In this document: positions 20,608-28,551 of the stretch, piece after piece
How the letters are laid out: every line of letters starts with the position of its first letter
Numbering within the stretch: the stretch's first letter is position 1
Assembly (NCBI RefSeq): GCF_003053745.1
Contig: NZ_QAYE01000005.1
Coordinates: 248,001-312,000, forward strand
DNA: 64,000 nucleotides
Direction of reading: 5' to 3'
Source: Sphingomonas faeni
GTDB lineage: Bacteria > Pseudomonadota > Alphaproteobacteria > Sphingomonadales > Sphingomonadaceae
The notes under the pieces: generated by a model
The model's database searches: none
The model's input: the letters and a program-made list of their open reading frames with translations, nothing else
What the model was told of the DNA's origin: nothing
Translations under genes and position numbers: made by a program

Positions 20608-22179
20608 TCATTTCCTGGTGCGGAGGCCCCATAGCATCGTGCCGACCAGCGCGATGCCGGCCGCGGTGCCGCCGACCGCGACCGCCGCCATGACCGGCGA
20701 GATGCTGCCATCGGCGCGGTGGAGGTGCGGGCGGAGGTTCTTGAGCAGCGGCTTGCGGCCCGACAGTCCCTCGAACATCTCGCCCGGACCCTCGGGATCG
20801 AGGATCTTGTTGTCGGCCAGCCACTCGCGGACGGAGTCTAGTTCGGGGACCTCGTAAGGACGGAGAGAGCGAGCGTCGCCGCGCAGCCGTTCGATCGTCT
20901 CGATCAGCGAGCCGGTATCGGCGATCGACGTTTCGATCGTCGCGACGTCGGTGTCGAGATGTTCGGCGAGCAGGCCGTTGCGGATGCTGGCGATCGTATC
21001 GCGCTCACCGGCGTTACGGTCGCGCGCGGCATCGATGACGACGTCGCATTCGCTGTCGAGCCGCAGCGAACGGTTGTTGAAGTTGGACGAGCCGACGCGG
21101 AGCACCTCGTCGTCGACCACCGTCACCTTGGCGTGGACGTAGATCGGCTGCCCACCCGCGGTGAACGGGTGATAGAGCCGCAGCCGGTTATGCGGGTCCT
21201 GTTCGTGCAAAGCCTCGACCAGTCGTGCACGCGCGGAGTCCATCGCGATCGGTTCGAGCCAGCCCTCCGCGGTGGTCGGGTGGACGATGACGAACTCGGG
21301 ACCGTCGGGTTCGCGCAACCGCTTGCCGATCGCCTCGGCCACTTTGCGGGAGGCAAAATACTGGCTCTCGGCGTAGAAGAAGCGCTTCGTCCGCGCGATC
21401 AGGTCGACATACAGCGCCTCGATGTCGTGGCGGGGCTCCTGTTCGGCCATTTCTGGGATCGTGAGCGCGATGCCGACTTCGACGTCGGTGAAGTCAGCCT
21501 TCACATGATCGGGCCAGCAGTCGGCGCCATCGGTAACCGGCTCCAGCGCGCCGCCGCCGGACACTTCCCAACGGCCACGGCACATGTCGCCGAGCGCGCG
21601 CGCGACGGGGCCTTGCAGGATCGTGGTCGCGTCGTGCCACGGACCATAGGGCGAGCCGTCGGGCTCGATCCGGCGCGGTTCGTCGTCGGCATGCGCGCGC
21701 GTGTCCCAGCGGTCGACGGTCATGTCGATCCCGCCGCAGAACGCGACGTCGTCGTCGATCACGACCACTTTCTGGTGATGCGAGCCGGCGGGGGGATGAT
21801 GGCCGTCGAGCCGCAGATGGACCTGCGGGTCGCGGATCCACTTGGCAATGCGCAACAGCGTCTGGCCGTGGAACAGCGTCTTGATCGCACCGGTATCCCA
21901 GCGGAGGATGTGGATGTTGAGCCCCGGTGTACGGCGCGCGAGCCAGCTGACGAACTCGCCGACACGCTCGGGGCCACCATCGTCATCGTCGCCGCCACCG
22001 AAGCGGATGCGCGCGTCGAAATCCCAGCCGACGAGCAGGATCTGCTTCCTGGCCTTCATCATCACCGCGCGGGCGGCTTTGAAATAATCGTCGGCATCGA
22101 CGATGACGGTGGCCTGCTTGGCGGGTTCGATCCGCCAGCAGTTGCGACCGGGCTCGAGCAGTGTTCCGTGAGAATTCAT
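20608..22179 (-). CDS. Phospholipase D family protein
   Basis: 523 residues with two HKD motifs: HHQKVVVIDDD in the N-terminal half and HAKVTVVDDEVLRVGSSNFN in the C-terminal half, the duplicated active site of the PLD superfamily, which hydrolyses or transfers phosphodiesters through a covalent phosphohistidine. The spacing fits a phospholipase D or cardiolipin-synthase-like enzyme. A C-terminal hydrophobic helix (AAVAVGGTAAGIALVGTMLW) could anchor it. Start ATG at 22179 lacks a strong ribosome site. A TATAAT box lies about 85 bases upstream. Confidence 0.9.
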   Translation of the reverse strand: MNSHGTLLEPGRNCWRIEPAKQATVIVDADDYFKAARAVMMKARKQILLVGWDFDARIRFGGGDDDDGGPERVGEFVSWLARRTPGLNIHILRWDTGAIKTLFHGQTLLRIAKWIRDPQVHLRLDGHHPPAGSHHQKVVVIDDDVAFCGGIDMTVDRWDTRAHADDEPRRIEPDGSPYGPWHDATTILQGPVARALGDMCRGRWEVSGGGALEPVTDGADCWPDHVKADFTDVEVGIALTIPEMAEQEPRHDIEALYVDLIARTKRFFYAESQYFASRKVAEAIGKRLREPDGPEFVIVHPTTAEGWLEPIAMDSARARLVEALHEQDPHNRLRLYHPFTAGGQPIYVHAKVTVVDDEVLRVGSSNFNNRSLRLDSECDVVIDAARDRNAGERDTIASIRNGLLAEHLDTDVATIETSIADTGSLIETIERLRGDARSLRPYEVPELDSVREWLADNKILDPEGPGEMFEGLSGRKPLLKNLRPHLHRADGSISPVMAAVAVGGTAAGIALVGTMLWGLRTRK

Positions 22180-22263
22180 GATGCTGCCATCGCAGGCTTG
22201 GCGCGATCAGCCAACCCACGGAGGCGCGTTTTGCCCTCGTTAGACGAACGGCCGGCAGCATTC

Positions 22264-22292
22264 ATTATAAAAAGTTCGTGGCGCGCAGGCAT
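22264..22292 (-). promoter_or_regulatory. Possible sigma-70-like promoter for the phospholipase D gene
   Basis: A perfect TATAAT is read on the minus strand at 22269-22264. The hexamer 17 bases further upstream (ATGCCT) matches the -35 consensus at only three positions. A transcript from here would have a leader of about 80 bases. Confidence 0.35.
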
Positions 22293-22302
22293 CGTTGGTA
22301 CT

Positions 22303-22446
22303 TTAGTCGGGCAGCGCGTGCTCGGCTACGTCGAGCGCCTGCGCCAGCAGGGCCGCGACGAGATGGTCGTCCTGGGCATCGGCAAGTTGCAGTGCGCGGA
22401 CGATGGCGATGCGAAGCGAACGACGATCCTCTTTCGACGTGGTCAT
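22303..22446 (-). CDS. 47-residue small hypothetical protein
   Basis: A short gene read as MTTSKEDRRSLRIAIVRALQ onward, ending in EHALPD and TAA. GAAGG lies seven bases before the ATG at 22446. The protein is predicted to be mostly two helices, with alternating hydrophobic positions (LRIAIVRALQLADAQ and LVAALLAQALDVAE). No domain recognised. It lies between the phospholipase D gene and a membrane protein gene on the same strand and could be co-transcribed with either. Confidence 0.7.
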   Translation of the reverse strand: MTTSKEDRRSLRIAIVRALQLADAQDDHLVAALLAQALDVAEHALPD

Positions 22447-22527
22447 TTCGGTACCTTCGGGATTCTATCAGGTCCTCGCGGTGCCACGTTACCGGGTCGG
22501 CCGCGGCGAGGAAACCTGTTTGACGAA

Positions 22528-22557
22528 CGAACGGCCGCGCGATTGCGCGGCCGTTCG
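22528..22557. terminator. Strong hairpin downstream of the 297-residue membrane protein gene
   Basis: A 13-base perfect stem CGAACGGCCGCGC (22528-22540) against 22545-22557 with a four-base loop GATT. It is 60 bases past the stop of the minus-strand gene ending at 22617. There is no T run, so it may be a terminator, an attenuator or an mRNA-stabilising structure. Confidence 0.5.
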
Positions 22558-22616
22558 CCGAATGGGATGCCGTCCCGTTACGCGGACGGCGCCCGTTACA
22601 TGAACCGGTCGCCGTA

Positions 22617-23510
22617 TCAGACGGCGTCGGTGTAGACGCGGCGGCGGGCGGCGGTGGTGGCACCGAAGCCTGCAGCGGCAGCGCCGATGAGCAGCGCGAT
22701 CACGATCATGAACGACGTCCCGGCAGCTGCACCGGCGGCGGTGTCGGTCGCCGACTTGGCGGTCTCGACGGTCTTGTTCTTGGTCTGGACGAACTGTGCC
22801 TTGGCGCGCGTCACCTGGGCCTGAGCCTCCGGACGGCTGATCTTGCGCTGTGCAGCGACGATGTCGACGATGCGGCTTTCAGCCTGTGCGCCGTCCTGGC
22901 CACCCTTTGCGAGTGCTGGCAGCTCCTTGGCGATTTCCTTCTGCGCCTGCTCCGGCGTCATCTGCGCAGGGTCCGACGGTGCGTCCGACAGATACTGAGC
23001 AGCTTCGGCGCGAACGTCGGTGACGTCGACATTGGCAACGTCGGCAACCTTCGGGGCTGCTGCGCCGATGCCGGTGCCGGCTGCCGATGCGACCGAACCG
23101 ACGGTGCGGAATGCGCCGCCGATGATGCCGCCGACGGCCGAGGTCAGCAGGTACATGGTGAGGATCAGAGTGACGCCCCAGACGACCAGGCCGTGGATCA
23201 GGCCGTCGAACCGGTCATGCACGCCGGCGCCGCGTGCTGCGGCATAACCACCGGCGCCCAGCGCGATGATCGTCGTGATGATCCAGTAGATCCCTGCGCC
23301 GATGCCGAAGCCGGTCGCGCCGGGGGTCGTGCCCTCGACCGGATCGACCAGGCTCAGACCGATGCCCGTGCCGAGGATGCCGAGCACCAGCTGGATCGCG
23401 ATCGCGATCACGACGCCGGCGAAGATTGCGCCCCACGAGATGCGGGTCGGGGTCTTCACGCGACGGAAGTCGTCCGTCGGCAGGACGCCGGGATTTACAT
23501 GGTTAGCCAT
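22617..23510 (-). CDS. Hypothetical multi-spanning membrane protein
   Basis: 297 residues. After a polar N-terminus (about 25 residues) come four hydrophobic helices (ISWGAIFAGVVIAIAIQLV, the IYWIITTIIALGAGGYAAAR region, LVVWGVTLILTMYLLTSAVG and a Gly-rich segment). A long polar Ala/Gln/Lys-rich section then leads to a C-terminal helix (FMIVIALLIGAAAAGFGATT) and a basic tail. AGGAG seven bases before the ATG fixes the start. Homologues are common in sphingomonads and rhizobia without known function. It stands next to CsbD-like and PAS-LuxR genes, suggesting a stress-response setting. Confidence 0.82.
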   Translation of the reverse strand: MANHVNPGVLPTDDFRRVKTPTRISWGAIFAGVVIAIAIQLVLGILGTGIGLSLVDPVEGTTPGATGFGIGAGIYWIITTIIALGAGGYAAARGAGVHDRFDGLIHGLVVWGVTLILTMYLLTSAVGGIIGGAFRTVGSVASAAGTGIGAAAPKVADVANVDVTDVRAEAAQYLSDAPSDPAQMTPEQAQKEIAKELPALAKGGQDGAQAESRIVDIVAAQRKISRPEAQAQVTRAKAQFVQTKNKTVETAKSATDTAAGAAAGTSFMIVIALLIGAAAAGFGATTAARRRVYTDAV

Positions 23511-23548
23511 AATTCACTCCTGTTATTCACGAAATTCGAGGAACGGCG

Positions 23549-23800
23549 TCAGTCTTTGCCGTGCCTATCGATGGGTGTGTCGATCTGTTTGTCGGCCTTC
23601 GGGGTTCCGGCCTTCGAGCCTTTGGCAGCCTTGGAGGCATCGTCGACCTTGGCTTGGCGCGCGCCGGCTTCGCTTTCCTGCGAGCCGCGCTGTTCGATCG
23701 CGGGGTCGCCGATGATCTTGCCGATCGCCTCCTGGATCGAGCCCTTCGCCTGGCGGGTGCGGGCTTCGTCCTGGTCCGATTTATCCTTGTCGCGCGTCAT
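23549..23800 (-). CDS. CsbD-like small stress protein
   Basis: 83 residues, strongly charged, Lys/Asp/Ala-rich. The block ARTRQAKGSIQEAIGKIIGD corresponds to the CsbD core (G.. KE..GK..GD). CsbD proteins are general-stress induced and have no known activity. The ATG overlaps the stop of the PAS-LuxR gene (ATGA at 23797-23800), so the two are coupled. The C-terminal half (KAGTPKADKQIDTPIDRHGK) is likely disordered. Last gene of the operon starting at 26071. Confidence 0.8.
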   Translation of the reverse strand: MTRDKDKSDQDEARTRQAKGSIQEAIGKIIGDPAIEQRGSQESEAGARQAKVDDASKAAKGSKAGTPKADKQIDTPIDRHGKD

Positions 23801-25329
23801 GCGGCGATCTCCTTCGAGGGCGCCTTGAGGTGGAGCGCGTGCGGGATGGAATCGCCATCGAACCCCCGCGCGCGCGCCCAGGCGGCGGCGGCGTTGCGAC
23901 GGTTGACGCCGATCTTCGAATAGATCCGCGCGACATGGTTGCGCACGGTGTTGCTGGAAACGTCGAGCGTGCGCGCGATCGACTTGTCGTCGAGCCCGCG
24001 ACAGATCAGCGCCAGCACCTCGCGCTCGCGCTGCGTCAGTTCGTCGAGCCCGACGCCGACCGGCTCGGCGTTCGGCGTGCGAATCCGCGCAAGCTTTTCC
24101 ATGATCGACCGGCTGAGCCAGCTCGTGTCCTTCATCACCGCCTCGATCGCGTTGACGAGTTCGCGCTCGGACGCTTTGCGGGTGCTGATGTCGCGCATCG
24201 CCCACAGCACGCACGCTTCGTCGTCGAGCTGGATCGGCTCGGTCGAGACGATGCAGTCGATGATGTCGCCGTCCTTGCCGCGGATGCGGACTTCGCGGTC
24301 GCGGATCGGTAGGCCGGCGTCGATATCGGCCTCGATCTCGTGGCGCAGCGCTGGCGTTTCCCACAGGTCGACATCGCCGAGCGGCCGGCCGATGATCTCC
24401 GCCGAGGAATAGCCGGTGAGGCTGGTGAAAGCCTCATTGACGTCGCACAGCCGGTGACCGTCGCGCGCCCCGATCGCGAGCGCGACGGGGGCGAGTGAGA
24501 AGGTCCGCATAAAGCGCTCCTCGCTATGGCGCAGCTGCGTCTCGGCTTTCCGGCGCGGTTCGAGGTCGGCGAAGGTGAACAGCATGCAGGGCTGATCGCC
24601 CATGTCGATCGGCTGGCCGGCGACGATCACGAGCTTGGTCTCGCCGTCGGGCAGGCTGAGCTCCGCCTCCATCTGCGGGATGGTGCGGCCCTCGGCGAGG
24701 CGCTGCTTGCCGAGATCGCGCTTCTCGCCGCGTTCGAGGACGTCGATATCGTAGACCGTGCGCGACAGGACGGCGTCGCGGTCATGGCCGGTCATGTCGA
24801 TGAAACCCTGATTGACCTTCACGAAGCGAAGATCGCACAGGCGACAGATGACCGCGGGCGCGGGGTTCGCGTTGAACGACTGTTCGAAGCGATCCTCGGC
24901 CTCGAACTGTGCGGACACGTCCTGGATGATCATGACGAGGCATTCGGGCTCGTCCTCGTCGTTGGTCAGGACGAGGCTGCGCACCTGATGCACCCAGCGG
25001 GGGGCTTCCTCGCCGGCGACCGCAACCTCGACCACCACCTCCGAGAAGGCCTCGCCCGACACGACGCGTTCGATCGGGTAGTCGGCGTCGTTGAGCTTGT
25101 GGTTGTTGCGGTAGCGCAGCTGGAAACGCTGGCGATAATCGTCGACCGTGGCACCGAGATCCTCGACCGAGTCGACCCCGTGCATCCCGAGTGCGGCCGT
25201 GTTGGCCCACAGGATGTCCTGGTCGGGATCGACGAGGATGACGCCTTCGTCCAGCCCCGCGATGATCTGGCGCAGGTGGCGCAGATCGGGGGAGTCACGA
25301 AGCGACTTGAGGGGCGGCGCCACGGTCAT
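23797..25329 (-). CDS. Triple-PAS, LuxR-type DNA-binding regulator
   Basis: 510 residues from the ATG at 25329, four bases after the upstream stop; the longer open frame upstream overlaps the CsbD gene and is low-complexity. Three PAS domains are seen: about 18-130 (IIAGLDEGVILVDPDQDILW), 155-260 (FVKVNQGFIDMTGHDRDAVL) and 270-390 (LCDVNEAFTSLTGYSSAEII). A LuxR/FixJ helix-turn-helix follows near 430-490 (LTQREREVLALICRGLDDKS). No kinase or receiver domain is present, so it probably senses a ligand or redox state directly and binds DNA. Likely regulates its own stress-flavoured neighbourhood; target unknown. Confidence 0.92.
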   Translation of the reverse strand: MTVAPPLKSLRDSPDLRHLRQIIAGLDEGVILVDPDQDILWANTAALGMHGVDSVEDLGATVDDYRQRFQLRYRNNHKLNDADYPIERVVSGEAFSEVVVEVAVAGEEAPRWVHQVRSLVLTNDEDEPECLVMIIQDVSAQFEAEDRFEQSFNANPAPAVICRLCDLRFVKVNQGFIDMTGHDRDAVLSRTVYDIDVLERGEKRDLGKQRLAEGRTIPQMEAELSLPDGETKLVIVAGQPIDMGDQPCMLFTFADLEPRRKAETQLRHSEERFMRTFSLAPVALAIGARDGHRLCDVNEAFTSLTGYSSAEIIGRPLGDVDLWETPALRHEIEADIDAGLPIRDREVRIRGKDGDIIDCIVSTEPIQLDDEACVLWAMRDISTRKASERELVNAIEAVMKDTSWLSRSIMEKLARIRTPNAEPVGVGLDELTQREREVLALICRGLDDKSIARTLDVSSNTVRNHVARIYSKIGVNRRNAAAAWARARGFDGDSIPHALHLKAPSKEIAA

Positions 25330-25333
25330 GCGA

Positions 25334-25699
25334 TCAGTCGCGCTGGCCGTGGACGAGCCAGGCGAGGCCGTAGCCGATTGCGGCGGCCCCGAGCGCCCAG
25401 AGGACGGGCGCGTCCTTGGCCGACGCCTGCGCGGTCGAGGCGGCGCGACGAGCGGCGTCGGCGGCACGATCGCCGGCTTCGCGCGCTTCGCTGCCGATCT
25501 TGTCGGCGAGTTCGGGGGCACCGTCGACGGCATCCTCGATCGCCGACTTGGCGCGGCCGTAGAGATTCTGTGCGCCACCGGCGACCTGGTCGACGACGCC
25601 GTCGACCTGCCAGTTGCGGCTGTTCACGGTATCGCCAACGGCCTTCTCGACCTTGCCGCCGACATAGCGGGCACCGCCCTGGAATTCGTCCTTGTTCAT
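25334..25699 (-). CDS. CsbD-like protein with C-terminal membrane helix
   Basis: 121 residues. The N-terminal block GGARYVGGKVEKAVGDTVNS and the repeat VDGVVDQVAGGAQNLYGRAK are CsbD/YjbJ-like. An Ala-rich amphipathic middle is followed by one hydrophobic helix (PVLWALGAAAIGYGLAWLV), suggesting a membrane-anchored version. AAGGA precedes the ATG. It sits 42 bases after the lipoprotein gene and four bases before the PAS-LuxR start. Confidence 0.85.
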   Translation of the reverse strand: MNKDEFQGGARYVGGKVEKAVGDTVNSRNWQVDGVVDQVAGGAQNLYGRAKSAIEDAVDGAPELADKIGSEAREAGDRAADAARRAASTAQASAKDAPVLWALGAAAIGYGLAWLVHGQRD

Positions 25700-25741
25700 G
25701 TCAGATCCTTACGTTTTGGAATTGGGTGGAGAGGGGCCGCG

Positions 25742-26071
25742 TTACGGCAGCACGCCGCAGCCCGCGGCGGCCTTGCCAACTTCGAGCGCGATCTTCGGAT
25801 CGCGGAGTTCGGAGGCGACGCGGATGAGATCGGACGGGGTGAGCACGCCGGGCGTGGTGTCGCCCTGGCGGTATGCCGCGGCGGCCTTGCCCAGACGCTG
25901 CAACTGACCGAGCGATAGGTTCGCCTGGAGCCGATCGCCGACGCAATCGGAGCGCGACTGATCGAGCCCGTAGCGCTGGAGCCCGGTCGAGATGCGGGTC
26001 GCGGGTGCGGCGCAACCGGCAATGGACGCCAGCAGGGCCAAGGCCCCAGTGGCGGACGTCATGCGCTTCAT
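25742..26071 (-). CDS. Small predicted lipoprotein
   Basis: 109 residues starting MKRMTSATGALALLASIAGC: a basic n-region, hydrophobic core and lipobox-like SIAGC, so Cys20 is the probable lipidation site. GGAG eight bases before the ATG at 26071 supports this start over the earlier one at 26098. The mature part contains two further Cys (DCVGDRL and AAGCGVLP) that could form a disulfide. No known domain. First gene of the operon 26071-23549, behind a good EcfG-type promoter. Confidence 0.82.
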   Translation of the reverse strand: MKRMTSATGALALLASIAGCAAPATRISTGLQRYGLDQSRSDCVGDRLQANLSLGQLQRLGKAAAAYRQGDTTPGVLTPSDLIRVASELRDPKIALEVGKAAAGCGVLP

Positions 26072-26127
26072 GTGAGCAGCTCCAGTATCTTGCCGCACGC
26101 GGGGTGTCGCGACGGGACTGGACGCAT

Positions 26128-26153
26128 AAACCTACCGGTAACCTCTTGGTTCC
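26128..26153 (-). promoter_or_regulatory. EcfG-type general stress promoter
   Basis: On the minus strand: GGAAC (26153-26149), 17-base spacer, GTTT (26131-26128). This fits the alphaproteobacterial sigma-EcfG consensus (GGAAC, about 16-17 bases, CGTT or GTT) with a perfect -35 box. The expected transcript start is about 50 bases before the lipoprotein ATG. Confidence 0.7.
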
Positions 26154-26193
26154 TGGTAGTTTTGTATAATACTACTAGCTATAATGTACCAAA

Positions 26194-26367
26194 TCAGGAC
26201 GCGGCACGCGCCGCATAGAGCCGCGCAAACCGCAGATGCAGCGACCGCGTGCTCGAGTCCTCGGCGACCTTTGCGCGACCCTCATGCCACTCGGCTCGAC
26301 GTTGAAAATAGCTCGAATCGTCGCTGTCGTCGGCGGGGAAGCGGGTGTCGTCTTGATCCGTCGTCAT
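26194..26367 (-). CDS. 57-residue small hypothetical protein
   Basis: Read as MTTDQDDTRFPADDSDDSSY onward, ending LYAARAAS before TGA at 26194. An acidic N-terminus is followed by a helical section with the pattern YFQRRAEWHEGRAKVAED and LHLRFARLYAARA. This resembles a widespread family of short alphaproteobacterial proteins (YxxRRAxxE...A...A...H..LA..Y) of unknown function. AAAGG lies seven bases before the ATG. Its stop is only 41 bases from the EcfG-like -35 box of the next gene. Confidence 0.75.
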   Translation of the reverse strand: MTTDQDDTRFPADDSDDSSYFQRRAEWHEGRAKVAEDSSTRSLHLRFARLYAARAAS

Positions 26368-26552
26368 GGCATTGCCTTTGGTAACCTGCGCCTTCAGTAC
26401 GAAATTGCAGGCGGCCGCGCGTGATCGGAAACGACTAGGCGATGCGGTAGTATGATCAGTCTGGCGTCAGGGGGCACGACGCTGCAGGGACGCCGCCGCG
26501 GCTGAGTTGGCCGGGCGACGAAACCGTCTTTATGCCGGCTTGGTTCGATCGA

Positions 26553-28478
26553 TTACTTGGCCATTGCCCCGGACTGGTCGAGCGGGACGACCGGCAACCA
26601 GACCGCGCTCGCCGATGTGCCGCCGCGGATGATCGTCACCGTTGCCGGCTTATAGTCCGCTTTTTTCGCGAGGAAGATGTTCGGCACGAACGTCTGCGGG
26701 TTGCGATCGTAGAGCGGGAACAGGCTCGACTGGACCTGGATCATGATCTTGTGACCCGGCTGGAACACATGGTTCACGGTCGGCAGGCGGAACTTGTATT
26801 CCTGCACCTTGCCCGCCGGGATCGCGGTCGGCTTGGCGAAGCTCTGGCGATAGCGGCCGCGGAAGATGTCGAGGCTGATCGGCAGTTCGTAGCCGCCCAT
26901 CTTGGGATCGGTCGCGTTCTCGGCCGGGTAGACGTCGATCACCTTGACGACGAAATCGCCGTCGGTGCCGGTCGTCTTGGCGAAGATGTCGGCGATCGGC
27001 GCGCCCGACACGCGCACCGGCGTGGTCAGCGCCTCGGTGGTGTAGGTCATCACATCGGGACGGCCATCGACGCCGCGCTGGTCGCTGACGAGCCAGTCAC
27101 CCCAGCGGCCGTCGCCGAAGTTCACCGGGCGCGGCAGGTGCGGCACGGGCTTCGATGGATCGGAGACATAGCTGTCGCCGCCGGTCGTCGCCTTGCCGAA
27201 GCCGAGCGCGCCGCCCTCCTGCAGGTAGATCGGCTTCAGCGGCGACGTGCAGCCCGTCTCGCAGGCGAGCGGCCACGTCGCGAACTTGTCCCAGTGGTTC
27301 TCGCCAGTGTTGTAGATCGCCGCGGCGGGCAGCGTGACGGGTGCGCCGTCCTTCAGATACTGATTGAAATAGGGGAGCAGCATGTCCTCGCGGAATTGCT
27401 GGGCGGTGTCGCCATTCCACTGGAACGGCCCGAGGCTGCGGCCTTCGCGGTTGATCTGGCTGTGGCGCCACGGACCCATGACGAGGTGGTTGTTGCCGAG
27501 CTTGCCCTTGGCCTTGAGCGCTTCCCACGCGGTGATCGCGCCGTACATGTCCTCCTGGTCCCACAGCCCCTGTTCCCATATCGTCGGCACGTTCGACGGG
27601 TTCGCAGCGAGCAGCTTGTCGAGTGCCTGGCCCTGCCAGAAGCCGTCATAGGCGGGGTGCGACACCATCCGCTGCCAATAGGGAAGCTGGTCGTAGCCGG
27701 ACTTCTTCGCCCAGTCGCCGGCCGAGCCGACCTCGCGGAAATTCTCGTAATCGTCATAGCCGCCGGTGGGTGGCGCCTTGCCCGCGCCCTTGTAGCCGGT
27801 CTGGCTGCCGAGCCACGCGATGTTGGCGAGACGGAACGCGCCGTAATGGAACCAGTCGTCGCCCATCCAGCCGTCGATCATCGGGCTCTCGGGCGCGGCG
27901 ACCTTCAGCGCGGGGTGTGGGGCGAGCAGCGCCATCGCGACCGTGAATCCCTCGTAGGACGAGCCGATCATGCCGACCCGGCCGTTGCTCTCCGGCAGGT
28001 TCGCCTTGTTCACCAGCCAGTCGATCGTGTCGTAGGCGTCGGTGACGTGATCGACCTGCGTCGGGTTGAGCGGGCCGATAACGGGACGTGTCACGACATA
28101 CTCACCCTCCGACCCGTATTTGCCGCGGATGTCCTGGTAGACGCGGATATAGCCCGCCTTGACGAACATCTCGTCGGCGAGCGGCAGCGTGGCGAGGATG
28201 CTCGCGCTGTCGGAGCGGTTCGCGCGACCCTTGGCGTTGTACGGCGTGCGGGTGAGGACGATCGGCGCGTTGGTGACGCCCTTGGGATAGACGATGACGG
28301 TGTAGAGCTTGGTCCCGTCGCGCATCGGGATCATCACCTCGCGCTTCACGTAGTCCTGCGCGGCGGTCGGCGGGACGAACTTGGCGGGGATGTCGCCGCC
28401 GACGGGTGCGGTCTTGTCCTGCGCAATTGCGGTGGTGGCGAGGGCGATCGAGGCGAGCAGGACGAATTTGACGGACAT
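26553..28478 (-). CDS. Alpha-amino-acid ester hydrolase (CocE/NonD, S15-like)
   Basis: 641 residues. Signal peptide VKFVLLASIALATTAIAQ, then an alpha/beta hydrolase with the nucleophile in GSSYEG at Ser174, MGDDWFHYGAFR around 206-217, and a downstream LWDQEDMYGA block. These are the hallmarks of alpha-amino-acid ester hydrolases of Xanthomonas and Acetobacter, whose carboxylate cluster binds the substrate amino group. The family hydrolyses or synthesises beta-lactam side-chain amides and esters in vitro; the natural substrate is unclear. Probably periplasmic. Start ATG at 28478 with GGAG upstream. It lies 73 bases downstream of the GH92 gene. Confidence 0.9.
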   Translation of the reverse strand: MSVKFVLLASIALATTAIAQDKTAPVGGDIPAKFVPPTAAQDYVKREVMIPMRDGTKLYTVIVYPKGVTNAPIVLTRTPYNAKGRANRSDSASILATLPLADEMFVKAGYIRVYQDIRGKYGSEGEYVVTRPVIGPLNPTQVDHVTDAYDTIDWLVNKANLPESNGRVGMIGSSYEGFTVAMALLAPHPALKVAAPESPMIDGWMGDDWFHYGAFRLANIAWLGSQTGYKGAGKAPPTGGYDDYENFREVGSAGDWAKKSGYDQLPYWQRMVSHPAYDGFWQGQALDKLLAANPSNVPTIWEQGLWDQEDMYGAITAWEALKAKGKLGNNHLVMGPWRHSQINREGRSLGPFQWNGDTAQQFREDMLLPYFNQYLKDGAPVTLPAAAIYNTGENHWDKFATWPLACETGCTSPLKPIYLQEGGALGFGKATTGGDSYVSDPSKPVPHLPRPVNFGDGRWGDWLVSDQRGVDGRPDVMTYTTEALTTPVRVSGAPIADIFAKTTGTDGDFVVKVIDVYPAENATDPKMGGYELPISLDIFRGRYRQSFAKPTAIPAGKVQEYKFRLPTVNHVFQPGHKIMIQVQSSLFPLYDRNPQTFVPNIFLAKKADYKPATVTIIRGGTSASAVWLPVVPLDQSGAMAK

Positions 28479-28551
28479 GGCGAAGGGCTCCGGAAGCGTT
28501 GGGGCGAAGCTAGGCGCAACCGGGGCGCGGGGGCAATCGCGATGATGTTCT

